Assembly (NCBI GenBank): GCA_920105805.1
Contig: CAKKTI010000014.1
Span: 64,255 to 128,254, forward strand
Reading direction: 5' to 3'
Source: Condylostoma magnum
Lineage: Eukaryota > Ciliophora > Heterotrichea > Heterotrichida > Condylostomatidae
Length of the DNA: 64,000 nucleotides
Shown: one piece after another, positions 52,750 through 63,803 of the stretch
Numbering within the stretch: position 1 is the stretch's first letter
How the letters are laid out: each line of letters starts with the position of its first letter
The notes under the pieces: model-generated
What the model was told of the DNA's origin: nothing
Seen by the model: only the letters and a program-made list of their open reading frames with translations
Databases searched by the model: none
Translations under genes and position numbers: made by a program

Positions 52750-55700
52750 TTAACTATTTTCTGGACTGTTGCTTTCTAAGTTTTCTGGAGGTTGAATTAT
52801 ATTTGGAACTTCAAATTCAGAAATTTCAGGTTAATCTTCTTCCTGGTGAATGTTTTTCAAAAAACCTTTCATGAATGTAATCCTATCTATTACTCTTTTA
52901 AAAGCTGGAAATTTCGTATATAATTAACTTAAAGATTCCTAAAAGACCTATAGTATTCAGAAAATACAAAATGCAATGTTAAGTAATACTACAATAACGA
53001 ATAGTAAAAAGGCAATAATGTTTGATTCAGAATAAGATATAAAAATTAGCCCTGTAAAACTAGTCATTAATAAAATAAAGTTTGATAATAGCTCTAGTTT
53101 ATTTAATAAGCTAGTTTGATAAGGATTTTATAATAAGTGCAATATGGTGAAGATCAGAACTAATGCAAAAATTAAGTAAGCTTGCATAAATTATCCCAAA
53201 GCTTACATAAATACTACAGCTGATATTATAAGCAATTTTCTTAATAGTATTACAAATTCCCAGTAATATCTATTTTGATTATATCCTTTATAAAGAAATT
53301 CCATTAAAAACTTAGTCTTATAATCATCCTTTTAAAGTTTTATTAAGAAGCCTAAGCAAATAGCAGGTAGTATTATTACCCAAATTGCTATACTAGGAAT
53401 AGCAAAAGTGAAAATATATGATAGATGTTCGTTTTCCCAGCATTCTATTTCATAATTTTAAACTGAATAAAGATCGTTTACTCCAATATCTTAGCAATTA
53501 AATAACTCCAGCATTAGAATCGTTATTTTTGAGTTTAATAGGAATAAAATAACAACAAAAGATCCTATAACTTTATAAATAAAGTACTCAATTTCCTTGA
53601 ATAAGCTTATAATTATTCAACCTACTATTATAGCTGAAAAACACAATAGAGGTAAAATCGATGCTATTAATAACATTGCATAATTCTCATTATTTACATA
53701 TTACAAAGAACAGTCTATAAGCAATAATCTATCAATAATTCCTTGCACTTGCCGTTAAGCTTCGAATAACTCATTAAAAATAGTTGGCCAATTACAATCA
53801 ACTCTTGAGATTATAGTAATTATCTAAAAATAGTTCAAAAATATTCTTAGAAGTATTGATACTACAGATTTTGGCTTATAAACACCCTAAATCGAGCTTC
53901 TAATCATAATAGCTACAATAATGATAAAACTAATAACTACCATAATTATTAATAATGTTTGATATCAATCTTCTTAGCATTCTGAACAAATATTATCTAG
54001 TTATTTTCCATATCCTTTTTAGCAGGTGTTGCATAAGTTTCCTGTAAAGCCATTATTACACTTTCCTAAGCGATTTCCGGAGTCTCCTTCTAAGCATGCT
54101 TCTAATATAGGACATTTAACAAAATTATCACTTAGTTCATTAAGTCTTCAATAACCTTCCTTAGGCCAAACCAGAGAGCCTGACTTACAGACAGCGTTAG
54201 CATCACATTACTAGCAACTTTAATCTTAGTCTATTGTATAACTATTCTCTTCACATCTTATGCATTTGTTATCTTATCTAGTTTCTCCAACTATGCAATT
54301 TCTTATATTAAAAATAATATTTTGTACTTGATTCTAAATAGTTGAATTGAACACTAATACTTAAACTTGCTTTTAGGTTTCAGGCTCTGCTATTACAATA
54401 AAATTATCGAAGATTAGCTCTCCTTTTTAAGCTCTTAGCTCAGTTTGAAGACTAAAAGATAAAGTTTCATTAGTAGATAGAATTGACTTTGTATAAGAAT
54501 CAGTTTTTACTATTTATCCATAGTGATCCAGTAGCTCTATTTTCAGGATGTTTTATTTTTCTATTAGTTAACCACTTACAATGTTTTAATAATACTTCTT
54601 ACCTTTGTTAATTTTTGCTTCAATTGGAAAAGAGGCATAATTATTACCGTATATAGCTGTATTATTGAAATAATTGTTTAGTTCAAGGATTGGTTCCTTA
54701 TATTACCAGTAAATACCTCCTCCATCTTCTGCTGCTTGATTGTATGTAAAGTAATTGTTTGTTATTTAATTGGAGCAACTATTGCTCAATATATCACAAT
54801 CAATAAAAATAGCTCCACCTTAGTACTCAGCTATATTATGAGAGAATGTATTATGTGCTATTTTAAAACTAGATTCAGATAGATAAATAGCCCCTCCCAT
54901 ATAAGCTTTATTTTTATGTATAAGATTTTAGCTTATTTCTCCTTCTGATTTATCCATAAATATAACTCCTCCTTACTGCATATATTAAGAGTCTTTTATT
55001 ATATTATCATAGAGATTTACATTTAAACATTATAAGCAATAAATACCAGATTAACTCCCTTGTATAATGCTAATAGTCGTTTTATTCATAATTAACTACT
55101 TCAAGTTATTTCCTTTGATAAGACTTTGAGCTTGATAGATTTTGGAATTTGATATAGAAATATTGCTGTATTTTGCTTAGATAAGGCTTATTTTTTTATT
55201 ATTTATGCATATTAACTCAATTAAGTCAATTGTGCTATTGAATCCGTTTAAAAAGGTTATATCGAAATTAGAAAACTTTATTTCACATTTTTCTAACTTA
55301 ACTGATCCAAATTATACTTTCATAAAATTTTACCCGGTAGATTAATTGCTTTACACTTCTATATAAGTATCAATCATAGATATATTAGATGAAAACGATA
55401 TTATTTGATTATCCTACTAATTATCTTATAGTACCAACCTTAATTGATTTATCTATAATACACTATTTTAAGTCTAGAATATCTCATTTTTAATCTAATT
55501 ATCTTAAATTACTGAATCAATAATATTGATACTACTAGCATTCATATAGATAAAGGTAGTATTACTTTAGTTTTGTTCGATTATTGTATCCCGTATAATT
55601 GAAGGTGTATTCAAATCATTTCCAGAATAATCAATAAAATATTTATCTTATAAATCATTGCCAATAAACTCAGAGCTAATAATAGTAAACCTTGATATTT

Positions 55701-58632
55701 GAACAGTTTTTATAATTCCAACTGAGTTATTATTATTTATAGATGAATTTGTTAGTTCTATATTACTTAATTACATTAAGAATAAATAGGAATCATTATA
55801 TTAAGTTTTTAAGCTTGTATTTAAAATCTACCAATTATCAGCTTTTACTTCACTCATCTATAAATGGAATAGCTACTTATAGATTAAATTCTACTAGAAG
55901 ATTAAAAATTCCATTTGAACATATGAACCATTGCAATCTATAAACTTTCCAAAGGTGTTTTATTCTACTATAAAATTATTTAAATGAAGACTTTGATTTT
56001 CAAATGTAATAACTGAGTTAGTTTGAAAATCATTTTTATACACGGTAAGATAATCAATTCTAGTAGCATCTAAAAAATCTATTAAAATAGCACTTAGATT
56101 TGATTATTAACTAGATACATTATGTTTTAACTTAATCATAAAGAGTTAAAATTAACCGTTTCCTTATAAGTTCAAAAATCTTCCGCTACCTGATGTACAT
56201 TGTATTACTTAAAAGTTTGTAATACTTTGAATACCTTGAAAGATAATGCTTTTATTCATATTCAATGCTAATCCTTCTGAATTAGATATGCAATTATCTA
56301 TCTCTATATCTTTTATAATCATAATTATTTATATGTTGTTTCTGTCAAAAGCTAGATCGATTATACTTGATTGAGAATTGGTTAAACCAGTAACGTATAT
56401 GTTAATTAGTAACAAACTTAGTTTTACATCATCAGCATTAGAACTAATATGAATAACAGACATATGGTTCGCAGTACTTGGATTGTAGATTTTAACATTA
56501 CTGATTTATATTTTATTTGTTCTTGAATCAACTATAAGTGCTAATCCATTTATTATAAAGTTTGATTAAATTTCAATATCTCTTATTACAGCTTATTTAA
56601 AATTTTCAATAGTAATAGCACTTTAAGTTTCCTACTAAGTTTATTTTTCTATTATTATATTAATCTACTATAGCACTATAGGAATATCAATATTTTCACA
56701 CTAGAAATGAGCAGTAATGGGAATATCGTGTAAATACTCGTTTGTATATTGTATTTTGATATCATAAAAGTATAGTTCCGAGGATATATCCGTTTCTGCT
56801 GGTAGATTAAATATAAGGTTAAACTTATTATCTATAAGCTATCCATGATGTAAACGTAAACTCATTCTATCAATATATAGTAGATTTTCAGTTAGTAGGC
56901 TGTTAGGGGTTCCAATTCCTGTAAAAATACCATAAACACTGTAATCTAATTCTAAATGATATCTATACTTAGGGGATTGATGAGGATCAGTTTCTAAAAA
57001 GCTGAAGTTTGAAGCTAAATCAATCAGTTTCTTATTATTTTACTCTATATAAAATCCTGACATCTCGAATACAACCTGCTTTGGAGTATATTAGCCTCAG
57101 AAAAACATTGTTTAATTATTTTCTGCTAGTTAACTAAACTAGCTTTGCTTTATGCTACAGTTTTAAATGTTTACGTTATTAAGAGAGAATAAAAGGTTGT
57201 TTGAGTATAGTTCTAATATAATGAGATCTTTTAAAATTGTGCTATAGTCTAATGACTCCATTTCTCGTTTAATTGCAAAATTCTTAAATAAACTTTTGCT
57301 TATCTACAAGTCTTCTATTTCATAGTTTAAATTATGACCAGATAGTTCAATTCCAGCCCCAGCTATACTATTTTTTATCTAAATATCTTTGAGTTTTAGA
57401 GTCTTTGATAGTTATGATTCACCATTTCAATTATAGGCTCTTATTTCTAATAGAATATTATTACTGTAATATTCTTAGACAACATTATGCACTACGTTTT
57501 ACAATATGATTCCTTAAGGTGTTACTTCCTTATAAAATTGTAGAATAAGAAATCCTTAATCTCTCACAACTGAACTTCCCTTTTATGAAGTTTAACAGTA
57601 GTAGCATCAATATGTTTCATTTGGTATTTAGGGAATCGATGCATTTATCGTATCAATTACGAGATTATTTAATTTTTATACGTTATTAAACTGGCCTATT
57701 CCTCACAGAACCACAGAATCTTAGATTGTAAAGTTCTCTATTGATACGGGGCCAAGTGAATACACTAAATAACCTTAATGAAGCCTAAAGTTTTGCCAAG
57801 TTGAATTTTTCACTAAGAATCTATTTGTAAATATAAAGTATTTAACATATCCACACTCATCTAAAGATGGGTACTAGCCTTCTTCTAGTTATTGTCAATC
57901 TTCATCATAAGCCTCTTAATTTCAAGTTTATACATAAGGACAATGATTACAAGTAATGCAAGTCTCAAACTGAAAATTTTCCGCATTAAGATCAATATTC
58001 ACAAATTGATAATCTGAGTTCTATAAAGTCTCAAACATCCTCGTTTTCTTTAATTACAGCACTGGATTACTCTCTGCGCAAAGACTATGATTTATCTCAT
58101 TGCATAAAATTCCTTCAAACTTAATACTTATTAGATTTTCCATTTTTTCTTAGCTAAAGAAAATTTTATGTTCTCCCCTAAGGAATTTAAATTCAACAGA
58201 TGACTTATAAATCATTTCAATAGCATTTTTTCAGGTATCTATAGGATTATTTTCCGATCCATCCCCATCTGAACTGCCTCCAATTCAAATTACTTAAGGA
58301 CATTGCCCATTATCATAATTACACTCAGCAGTATCGCACTCTGGGTTGCAATTCTCATCAAAAAAGTTTGACTCAATACAACCTTAAGAGCAACTTGGGA
58401 AATCAGAGCAAGTACTGTAATTATAGCCGCAATATGGTGTTTTGCATTCATTAGAACACTATTGAATTCAATAGCAACCTCTATTACGACAGAACTAAAT
58501 GCAATCTGATGAATCCACACTGCTTAATGAATCATAATTGAATTCTTCTCTCATGCATTCTTTATCACAAATCCCGTCTCCTATTTGCGAAATTTGACAT
58601 GAGAGAGCAAGCATTAAGACTAGAGCCAACAT
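52750..58632 (-). CDS. Giant LNR / beta-helix / Cys-rich / multi-TM surface protein, copy D
   Basis: 1,961 codons in one frame; closest paralogue of copy B (1805-7693). Signal peptide MLALVLMLALSC, LNR motif GDGICDKEC, a second LNR with NCNPEC-like spacing, the beta-helix region, the Cys-rich module with WPKEGYWR and GFTGNLCNTC, the sequence NICSECQEDWYQTLL leading into the membrane bundle, and an acidic C-terminal tail. TGA reads as Trp in EDW (53965-53967), as in copy B; at CNW it has TGG (53788-53790) where copy B has TGA. Upstream in-frame ATGs (to 58686) exist, but the signal peptide of copy B marks this start. Confidence 0.72.
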
Positions 58633-58772
58633 ATTTATTATAGTAACATTAAATACTAAAAACATATGATTAACACTATAATGCATTCAGTTTCTTAATT
58701 TGAATACATGCTTCCATTTTCTTATACAAAGATACAAAAACAGGTTTTACAAAAATATAAGTTTAATTACAA

Positions 58773-59015
58773 CTAACTTCTAGATGCACGTGAATTCGAT
58801 GATGTTCCAAATAAAAACGAATAACTTACATCTTTCAACTAATCTGGATATATTTGTAATGCCGACGAGGGATCATTTTTAATCTGTATCGGTGATTGCC
58901 TCGAATCTAGGCTTATATCGTAAAAAACATCGCTTCTTTTCTCTGATATATAACTCGTCCTAGGCGTAGGCCTAAATTCATAGTTTTCTATTTTCTTAGC
59001 TTCACAGCATCCCAT
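58773..59015 (-). CDS. Small MGCC-start protein, probably N-myristoylated and palmitoylated (80 aa)
   Basis: Starts MGCCEAKK: Gly2 followed by two Cys is the usual pattern for N-myristoylation plus palmitoylation and hence membrane anchoring. The rest is Ser/Asp/Tyr-rich without a known domain (PTPRTSYISEKR, SSNSRASRS). Stop TAG, with a second in-frame TAA 3 nt later. It follows CTU1 on the same strand with about 40 nt between. Function unknown. Confidence 0.6.
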
Positions 59016-59056
59016 TTAACTAAATTTACAGTGACTTATTAAGAAATATTTTAAAC

Positions 59057-59980
59057 TTAAGCGTCCTCTCTGTACTTCTTCAAAGTATCCAACAACTTGC
59101 AAGCCTTGCATACACTGTTACTTGAAATAGCCCCGCATCTCTCACAGTTCCTTCTTTCTGGAGTGTTCCCAGGCTATATTTAAATCTACTCTCCTGAATG
59201 GATGATATCTAAAATCACAGGGGGATTAATTCTTTCCAAATCCTTCAACATTTCTCTAGCATATCCTCTATAAGCGTTAGGTGAGTAAATGCACTCAGTA
59301 GAAAAGTAAGTCAATTGTTTAAAATGTGCATATAATACAATCTCTTTTTCGTATATGTACTTCAAAGGCTTACACCTAGGCATTGAGTCTTCATCCCCTG
59401 ATATAATACTTGTACAGAATCCTAGTCTAAAGGCATCTCCTCTTAGCAAATTCATTAAAATAGTTTCTGCCATATCATCAGCATTGTGCCCCGTCGCAAT
59501 CATATCAGCTTAGATCTACTTAGCACCTATGTCTAAAGCTTGCCTTCTAAAAACACCGCAGTATGTACAGTTGTTGTTTTTACCTATTTTACTCACAATC
59601 TCATCCATCGTCCAGCCGTATTAGTCCTTATAACTGCATATGAAAAGAGGGAGATTGTACTCTTATGCATTCTGTTGTACTGTTTCTAAGGAGTCATCCC
59701 TATAACCCTTTATGCCTTCGTCTATTGACAGTAGGTGTAAATCTAGTCCGTAGTTATATCTGTTATTCAAGGTTGTTATCAGATGAATTAACACTGTAGA
59801 GTCTTTTCCTCCTGAGGCTGCCAGGGCTATTTTTTGACCAGGTTAGAACAGTTGAGTAGAAATTATTGTGTCATGAACTTCTGTTTCTATACAAGTGTAA
59901 AAACACTCCCTGCAAATCGGCTATTAGGTCCTTGGACGTCTTATTGCTGCTTTGTTCTCTGTACAGATTACACAAGACAT
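59057..59980 (-). CDS. CTU1: Cytoplasmic tRNA 2-thiolation protein 1 (CTU1 / NCS6)
   Basis: 307 residues. N-terminal zinc motif C3-x2-C6 ... C23-x2-C26, PP-loop SGGKDS at 56-61, [15 protein letters not shown], the catalytic-type [49 protein letters not shown], and a C-terminal Cys knot ([21 protein letters not shown]). Thiolates U34 of Lys, Glu and Gln tRNAs using the URM1 pathway. In a genome where TAA and TAG are Gln codons, tRNAs decoding them would be natural substrates, which is an inference. Likely stop TAA at 59057-59059, with another in-frame TAA 3 nt later. Confidence 0.94.
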
Positions 59981-60025
59981 TTTATTATAAACACAGCATA
60001 AATAAATTTAGTTATTATTACAATC

Positions 60026-60535
60026 TCAGATAATTGATTGGGACACTTCTTCTAGCTTAATTTGAGTAGATTGCACAATTTCCTGTAGTTTAGCCATTCT
60101 TGCATATATACTATTAAGCATCTCTTTCTTGTCTTGTAAACTTAAAGCTGATTGCTTTACATTCTACACTTATTACAACTTCATGTTATGTTATCTCTTC
60201 AGAACCATATCAATTCTATTAAAACTTCCAAGTTAATAAACTCCCTGCTTTATTTAAACTGGCTTCTTATCAGAAATCCTATTTGCCAAACTTTTCCAAT
60301 TTCCCTTCTTCTTTTTATTAACTTTTAGGTCATCTTTATCACTTCAAATGCATTTCATGCATTATTCCACTTCACTAAAATCAGTAGTGAAATCTTCAAT
60401 AGGCAATGCGGAAGTTACCATAGGCTTAAAGCCCTCAGAACTTCCTACTAAACTCCTATAACTTTGCATCATTTTATTTATAATAAAAGCGCCCATTACC
60501 AATTTTTTATTCACAAAACCGCGATAATTTCCCAT
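60026..60535 (-). CDS. Unknown basic protein (169 aa)
   Basis: Starts MGNYRGFVNKKLVMGAFI (a possible myristoylation Gly2), 22 nt after the eL22 stop. It contains QCMKCIWSDKD with TGA=Trp at residue 64, a Lys-rich middle (KVNKKKKGNWKSLANRI), and a C-terminal heptad-like helix (ALSLQDKKEMLNSIYARMAKLQ) ending at TGA 60026-60028. No domain recognised. Confidence 0.55.
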
Positions 60536-60557
60536 ATAAAAATTTACTAAAAGCTGA

Positions 60558-60926
60558 TCAAGCCTCTTCTTCCTCTTGCTCCTGATAAATTTTCAAATAC
60601 CTAAGTTCATATGTATCCTTCTTGGGTGCAACAACTCTAAGATAATCTGCGATTTTCAGCTTCTTTAAATATTTCTTGGTCAAATACTTCAAATAGCGCT
60701 TACTGAATGGAATAGTGGAGTTTACTGAAATGACATTTGTATCACTGTTTAGTCTGATATTTTCCCCAAGATTTCCTCTCTTACCACCAACCTTAATCTT
60801 TTCACGGAGGAATTTCTCAAGGCCTTTAGTGTTGATTACTTCGTCCTCTACTGCTACGGTGCAGTCTAGCTTGAAAGATAGGTTCTGGCTCTTGACTGAG
60901 CCCTTTACATTTCTTCTAAATGCCAT
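60558..60926 (-). CDS. RPL22: 60S ribosomal protein eL22
   Basis: 122 residues: SFKLDCTVAVEDEVINTKGLEKFLREKIKV, GKRGNLGENI, ISVNSTIPFSKRYLKYLTKKYLKK, LRDYLRVVA-type strand (ADYLRVVAPKK) and an acidic tail EQEEEE, the whole eL22 family. Start is the ATG of MAFRRN (60926). TGA at 60558-60560 ends the acidic tail exactly where the family stops, so TGA is a stop here. Lies 19 nt after CDC73. Confidence 0.95.
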   Translation of the reverse strand: MAFRRNVKGSVKSQNLSFKLDCTVAVEDEVINTKGLEKFLREKIKVGGKRGNLGENIRLNSDTNVISVNSTIPFSKRYLKYLTKKYLKKLKIADYLRVVAPKKDTYELRYLKIYQEQEEEEA

Positions 60927-60945
60927 TTCCTCCACTAATTATATA

Positions 60946-62004
60946 CTAACTACGGACTTTAGGAGTAAACATAAACCGCTCCAGTTCAGTCCAAAACTCG
61001 TTGTATATTGTCTTGTCCATATGTCTTTGATGTCTATTTACTTCTAGTATTTTAACATTCCACTTCTTGATATTTGGATCAAACGGTGCATCATGGTACT
61101 TCAAAGCAAAACCTTTCACCTGTAAAAACAGAGTAACCATGTCTTGTTGAGGCCATCCTCGAAATTGGTACTGAGGTCCTTGCACAAATACAGCGCATAC
61201 TCTTCTCCAGTGGTCATTTTTCTGAAATCCTAGTGTAGATTCGTATATCTCAAACTAGATCTCCCTTCCTTTAATCCTTCTTTCTATAACCAATGGCTCT
61301 TAGTACAAGGAGTCCCTTAGCTGCATTGGGTCTATATACTAACCGTCCTTTAAAAACTGCAAGGCATTTGCTAATGTGATATTTCCGGAGATCGCAGTTC
61401 CTGGTACTACGATAATAGGCCGTGCCATTGCATCTCGTCTGTTTTTAATAGCAGATAATATATCATCCATGAAGGTTACCTTAGTCTACTCCCTCCTCTC
61501 AGAGCCTCGTTTCTAGGTTATATTATGGCACACTGCTTGCAAGTACTTAAAGTTAATGTTCTAGCATTACAGTATACTCTCTTTAGTGCATAATGGACGT
61601 TCTAGTACCTCTCTGTAAAGTTTCTACTTTTTCTTACCTTCTTCTGGTTTACTTCTTTCTATTAATGTCTCAGGCCGAAGTTTCTCATCTATTGCATCAC
61701 TGTATTCACTCTGCCCGTTGAAGTAATTAATTATCTCGTCTTTGTCGGGAATTGAGACCAGAGAAACTCCAACTTTGCGACAGTCTATGGCGTATTCAGC
61801 TAGTCGTAAGTTGCGGGGGAGGCATTTTAGGAAGAATCAAAGAGTGCCAATGTCGTATTGCTTCTATGTTGTGCTTGGTTTTCAGGCTGTTGGGTGATTT
61901 AGACTTACTTTGATGTTACCAAAGTACAGGAAGCCACCTTCGCATTATACTTGCTTTTCGTTTATTGTAAAGTCTTTTAGTAAGGCTAGAGGGTCAATTG
62001 CCAT
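60946..62004 (-). CDS. CDC73: CDC73 / parafibromin, PAF1 complex subunit
   Basis: 352 residues. N-terminal domain with FLKCLPRNLRLAEYAI and LVSIPDKDEIINYFNG; the signature LRPETLIERSKPE and YREVLERPLCTKESIL; C-terminal Ras-like domain with RPIIVVPGTAISGNITLANA, FLKDGQYIDPMQL, DHWRRVCAVFVQGPQYQFRGW, KGFALKYHDAPFDPNIKKWNV and FWTELERFM. Acts in RNA polymerase II elongation. TGA reads as Trp at residues 41 and 56. Stop TAG 19 nt before the eL22 start. Shorter than animal parafibromin because the disordered middle is reduced. Confidence 0.94.
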
Positions 62005-62040
62005 TTTTAGCAGAGTATTTAATAAAGCTACAAATTACTA

Positions 62041-62650
62041 ATTGCTGGAACCTATTTGCCCTTCCAGCTGTTAAAGGGCTCCTTGATAGGGTCTACTAAC
62101 TTATCTCCACAGTCATAGCAAAATGAGTGTTATCTTGAAATATTCTAGAACTGTATGTCATAAGATCATGGCCACCTGCTCTTTCAGTAATAGTGCTGTA
62201 CATCGAAAATGTCTCAGAGTCATTCTAGGCAATAAACCCCTATACTTGCATGTCTTACCTTGGATCTGTTAGTTGTCTTAGATATCCCTGATTAGAATAT
62301 ATATTTTATCCTTATAGAGTATTTTATAGAAATTAATGTAATGGCTGATTATACCTACTTTCTAAGCATGTTATTTAACTACTACCTATCTATCCATTAT
62401 CTGTTTTAACTTTGGCATGATTTATAATACAGTTTTTGCAAAATTGATGCTTGCCTTTAGTCAATTTAACTAAGTCCTTTTTAGAGTAGGTATTGTGGCA
62501 TTTTTTGCATTAGGATTTTTAACGAGATGCTTATTAAGGATAATTTTGGTGTTAAGAATTAGTGTAGTCCGATGCTATGAATTCTGTAACATCATTTTAA
62601 TCAGACACACAATTTTCCCAACAGCTACAAAAACTATTATTTTATCCCAT
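62041..62650 (-). pseudogene. RBR ubiquitin-ligase pseudogene (IBR deleted, frameshifted)
   Basis: Aligns with the intact copy at 62846-63610 from its ATG, but about 160 nt including the whole IBR zinc domain are missing: after LQNTLQGQ the next recognisable piece is SNQGYLRQ. In the RING2 part zinc ligands are gone (CPMC reads SMYS; GGCDHMTC reads GGHDLMTY), and one T is lost in the TTTTTGC run, shifting the frame before the last Cys pair. RING1 keeps KHQFCKNC. It lies in the same orientation, one repeat unit (about 960 nt) from the intact copy. Clearly decaying; not expected to be active. Confidence 0.85.
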
Positions 62651-62845
62651 TTTCAATAAAATCTATATTTATTAGGTAAAACGTAAAAAATAAGATACTC
62701 TTAAACTATATTTTTACGAATTAATTTGACAATTAAAATCATAGCTAGTATGGAATATTATAGAGCCATAAAGTTAATTTTGAGTTAAAATAAACAAGTA
62801 ATCATTTGGTTACTTAAACTGATAAAACTAGACATGCTAAAATTA
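62651..62845. repeat. Duplicated RBR spacer
   Basis: Resembles 63611-63803 with many substitutions (shared AAATCTATATTT, ATAAGATAC, TATGGAATATTAT). It is the intergenic part of the about 960-nt tandem unit and presumably holds the RBR promoter. Confidence 0.6.
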
Positions 62846-63610
62846 TTAACTGCTAGAAGCATTTATGCATTTCCAGTTTTTAAAGTGCTCACTAATCGGA
62901 TATTCTAGCTTGTCTCCACAGATATAGCAAAAATGAGTATTACCTCCGCATATTCTAGACTTGCATGTCATATGATCACACCCACCTGTTTTTTCGGTAA
63001 TAGTACTGCACATCGGACATACCTTAAAACCTTTCTAAGCAATCAATATCTATACTTGCCTGTCTTCCCTTGCATTTGCTCATTTACCTAAACATCCCTA
63101 ATTAGAATGACTTTTCTACAAACATTTAGTACAGAATCTTGTTCTACACATTTCACAATCTATGAATTACATTTGATCAGAATAAACTCCCCATCTACAG
63201 TCTGGCCCTGGACAGTAAACCACTCCTAAATGGTCTAATCTTCCCCTTATTAAATCAAAATACTTTTATAATGACTTTTATCCTTCTTGAGTATTTTATA
63301 GAATTAATTAAATATCAGTTTCATGTAATGGCTAATTGCACCCACTTTCTAAGCATGTCATTTAATTACTACTTATCTAACCATTATCTATTTTAACTTT
63401 AACATGCATTCCGATACAATTTTTGCAAAATTAATGCTTACATTAAATCAATGTAATTAAGTCTTATTATTAGTAATTAATTAAGCATATTTTGCATTAG
63501 AACCTTTCAATTTGGCGTTAAGTATTAGGAGAGTCTTGTAATATTAATTCTGCAACCTCCTTTTTATCAGACCTACAATTTTCCCAACAGTCACAAATAG
63601 TTTGTCCCAT
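62846..63610 (-). CDS. RBR (RING1-IBR-RING2) E3 ubiquitin ligase
   Basis: 254 residues: RING1 from about residue 41 (CKICLINY...CKHQFCKNC...CLESGC), IBR (YCPGPDCRWGV...CEMCRTRFCTKC), RING2 (CPMCSTITEKTGGCDHMTC...HFCYICGD). In RBR ligases the Cys of GGC is the thioester Cys and it is present. TGA at 63080-63082 reads as Trp (residue 177). The gene ends in tandem TAA TAA. Ligand-independent parts are short, as in the small Ariadne-like protist RBRs. Substrate unknown. Confidence 0.9.
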
Positions 63611-63803
63611 TTTATTATTGAATAAAATCTATATTTGTTGTTAAAATATAAAAAATAAGATACCCTCAAACTGTATTTTACACATTAGTATGATAATTAG
63701 ATTAAAATAATAACTAATATGGAATATTATCGCAAAGTGTTTCTTGGAAAAAGTTGATTTTTGGTTATTTAAACTACAGAGTATTGAATAAAACTAAAAG
63801 TTA

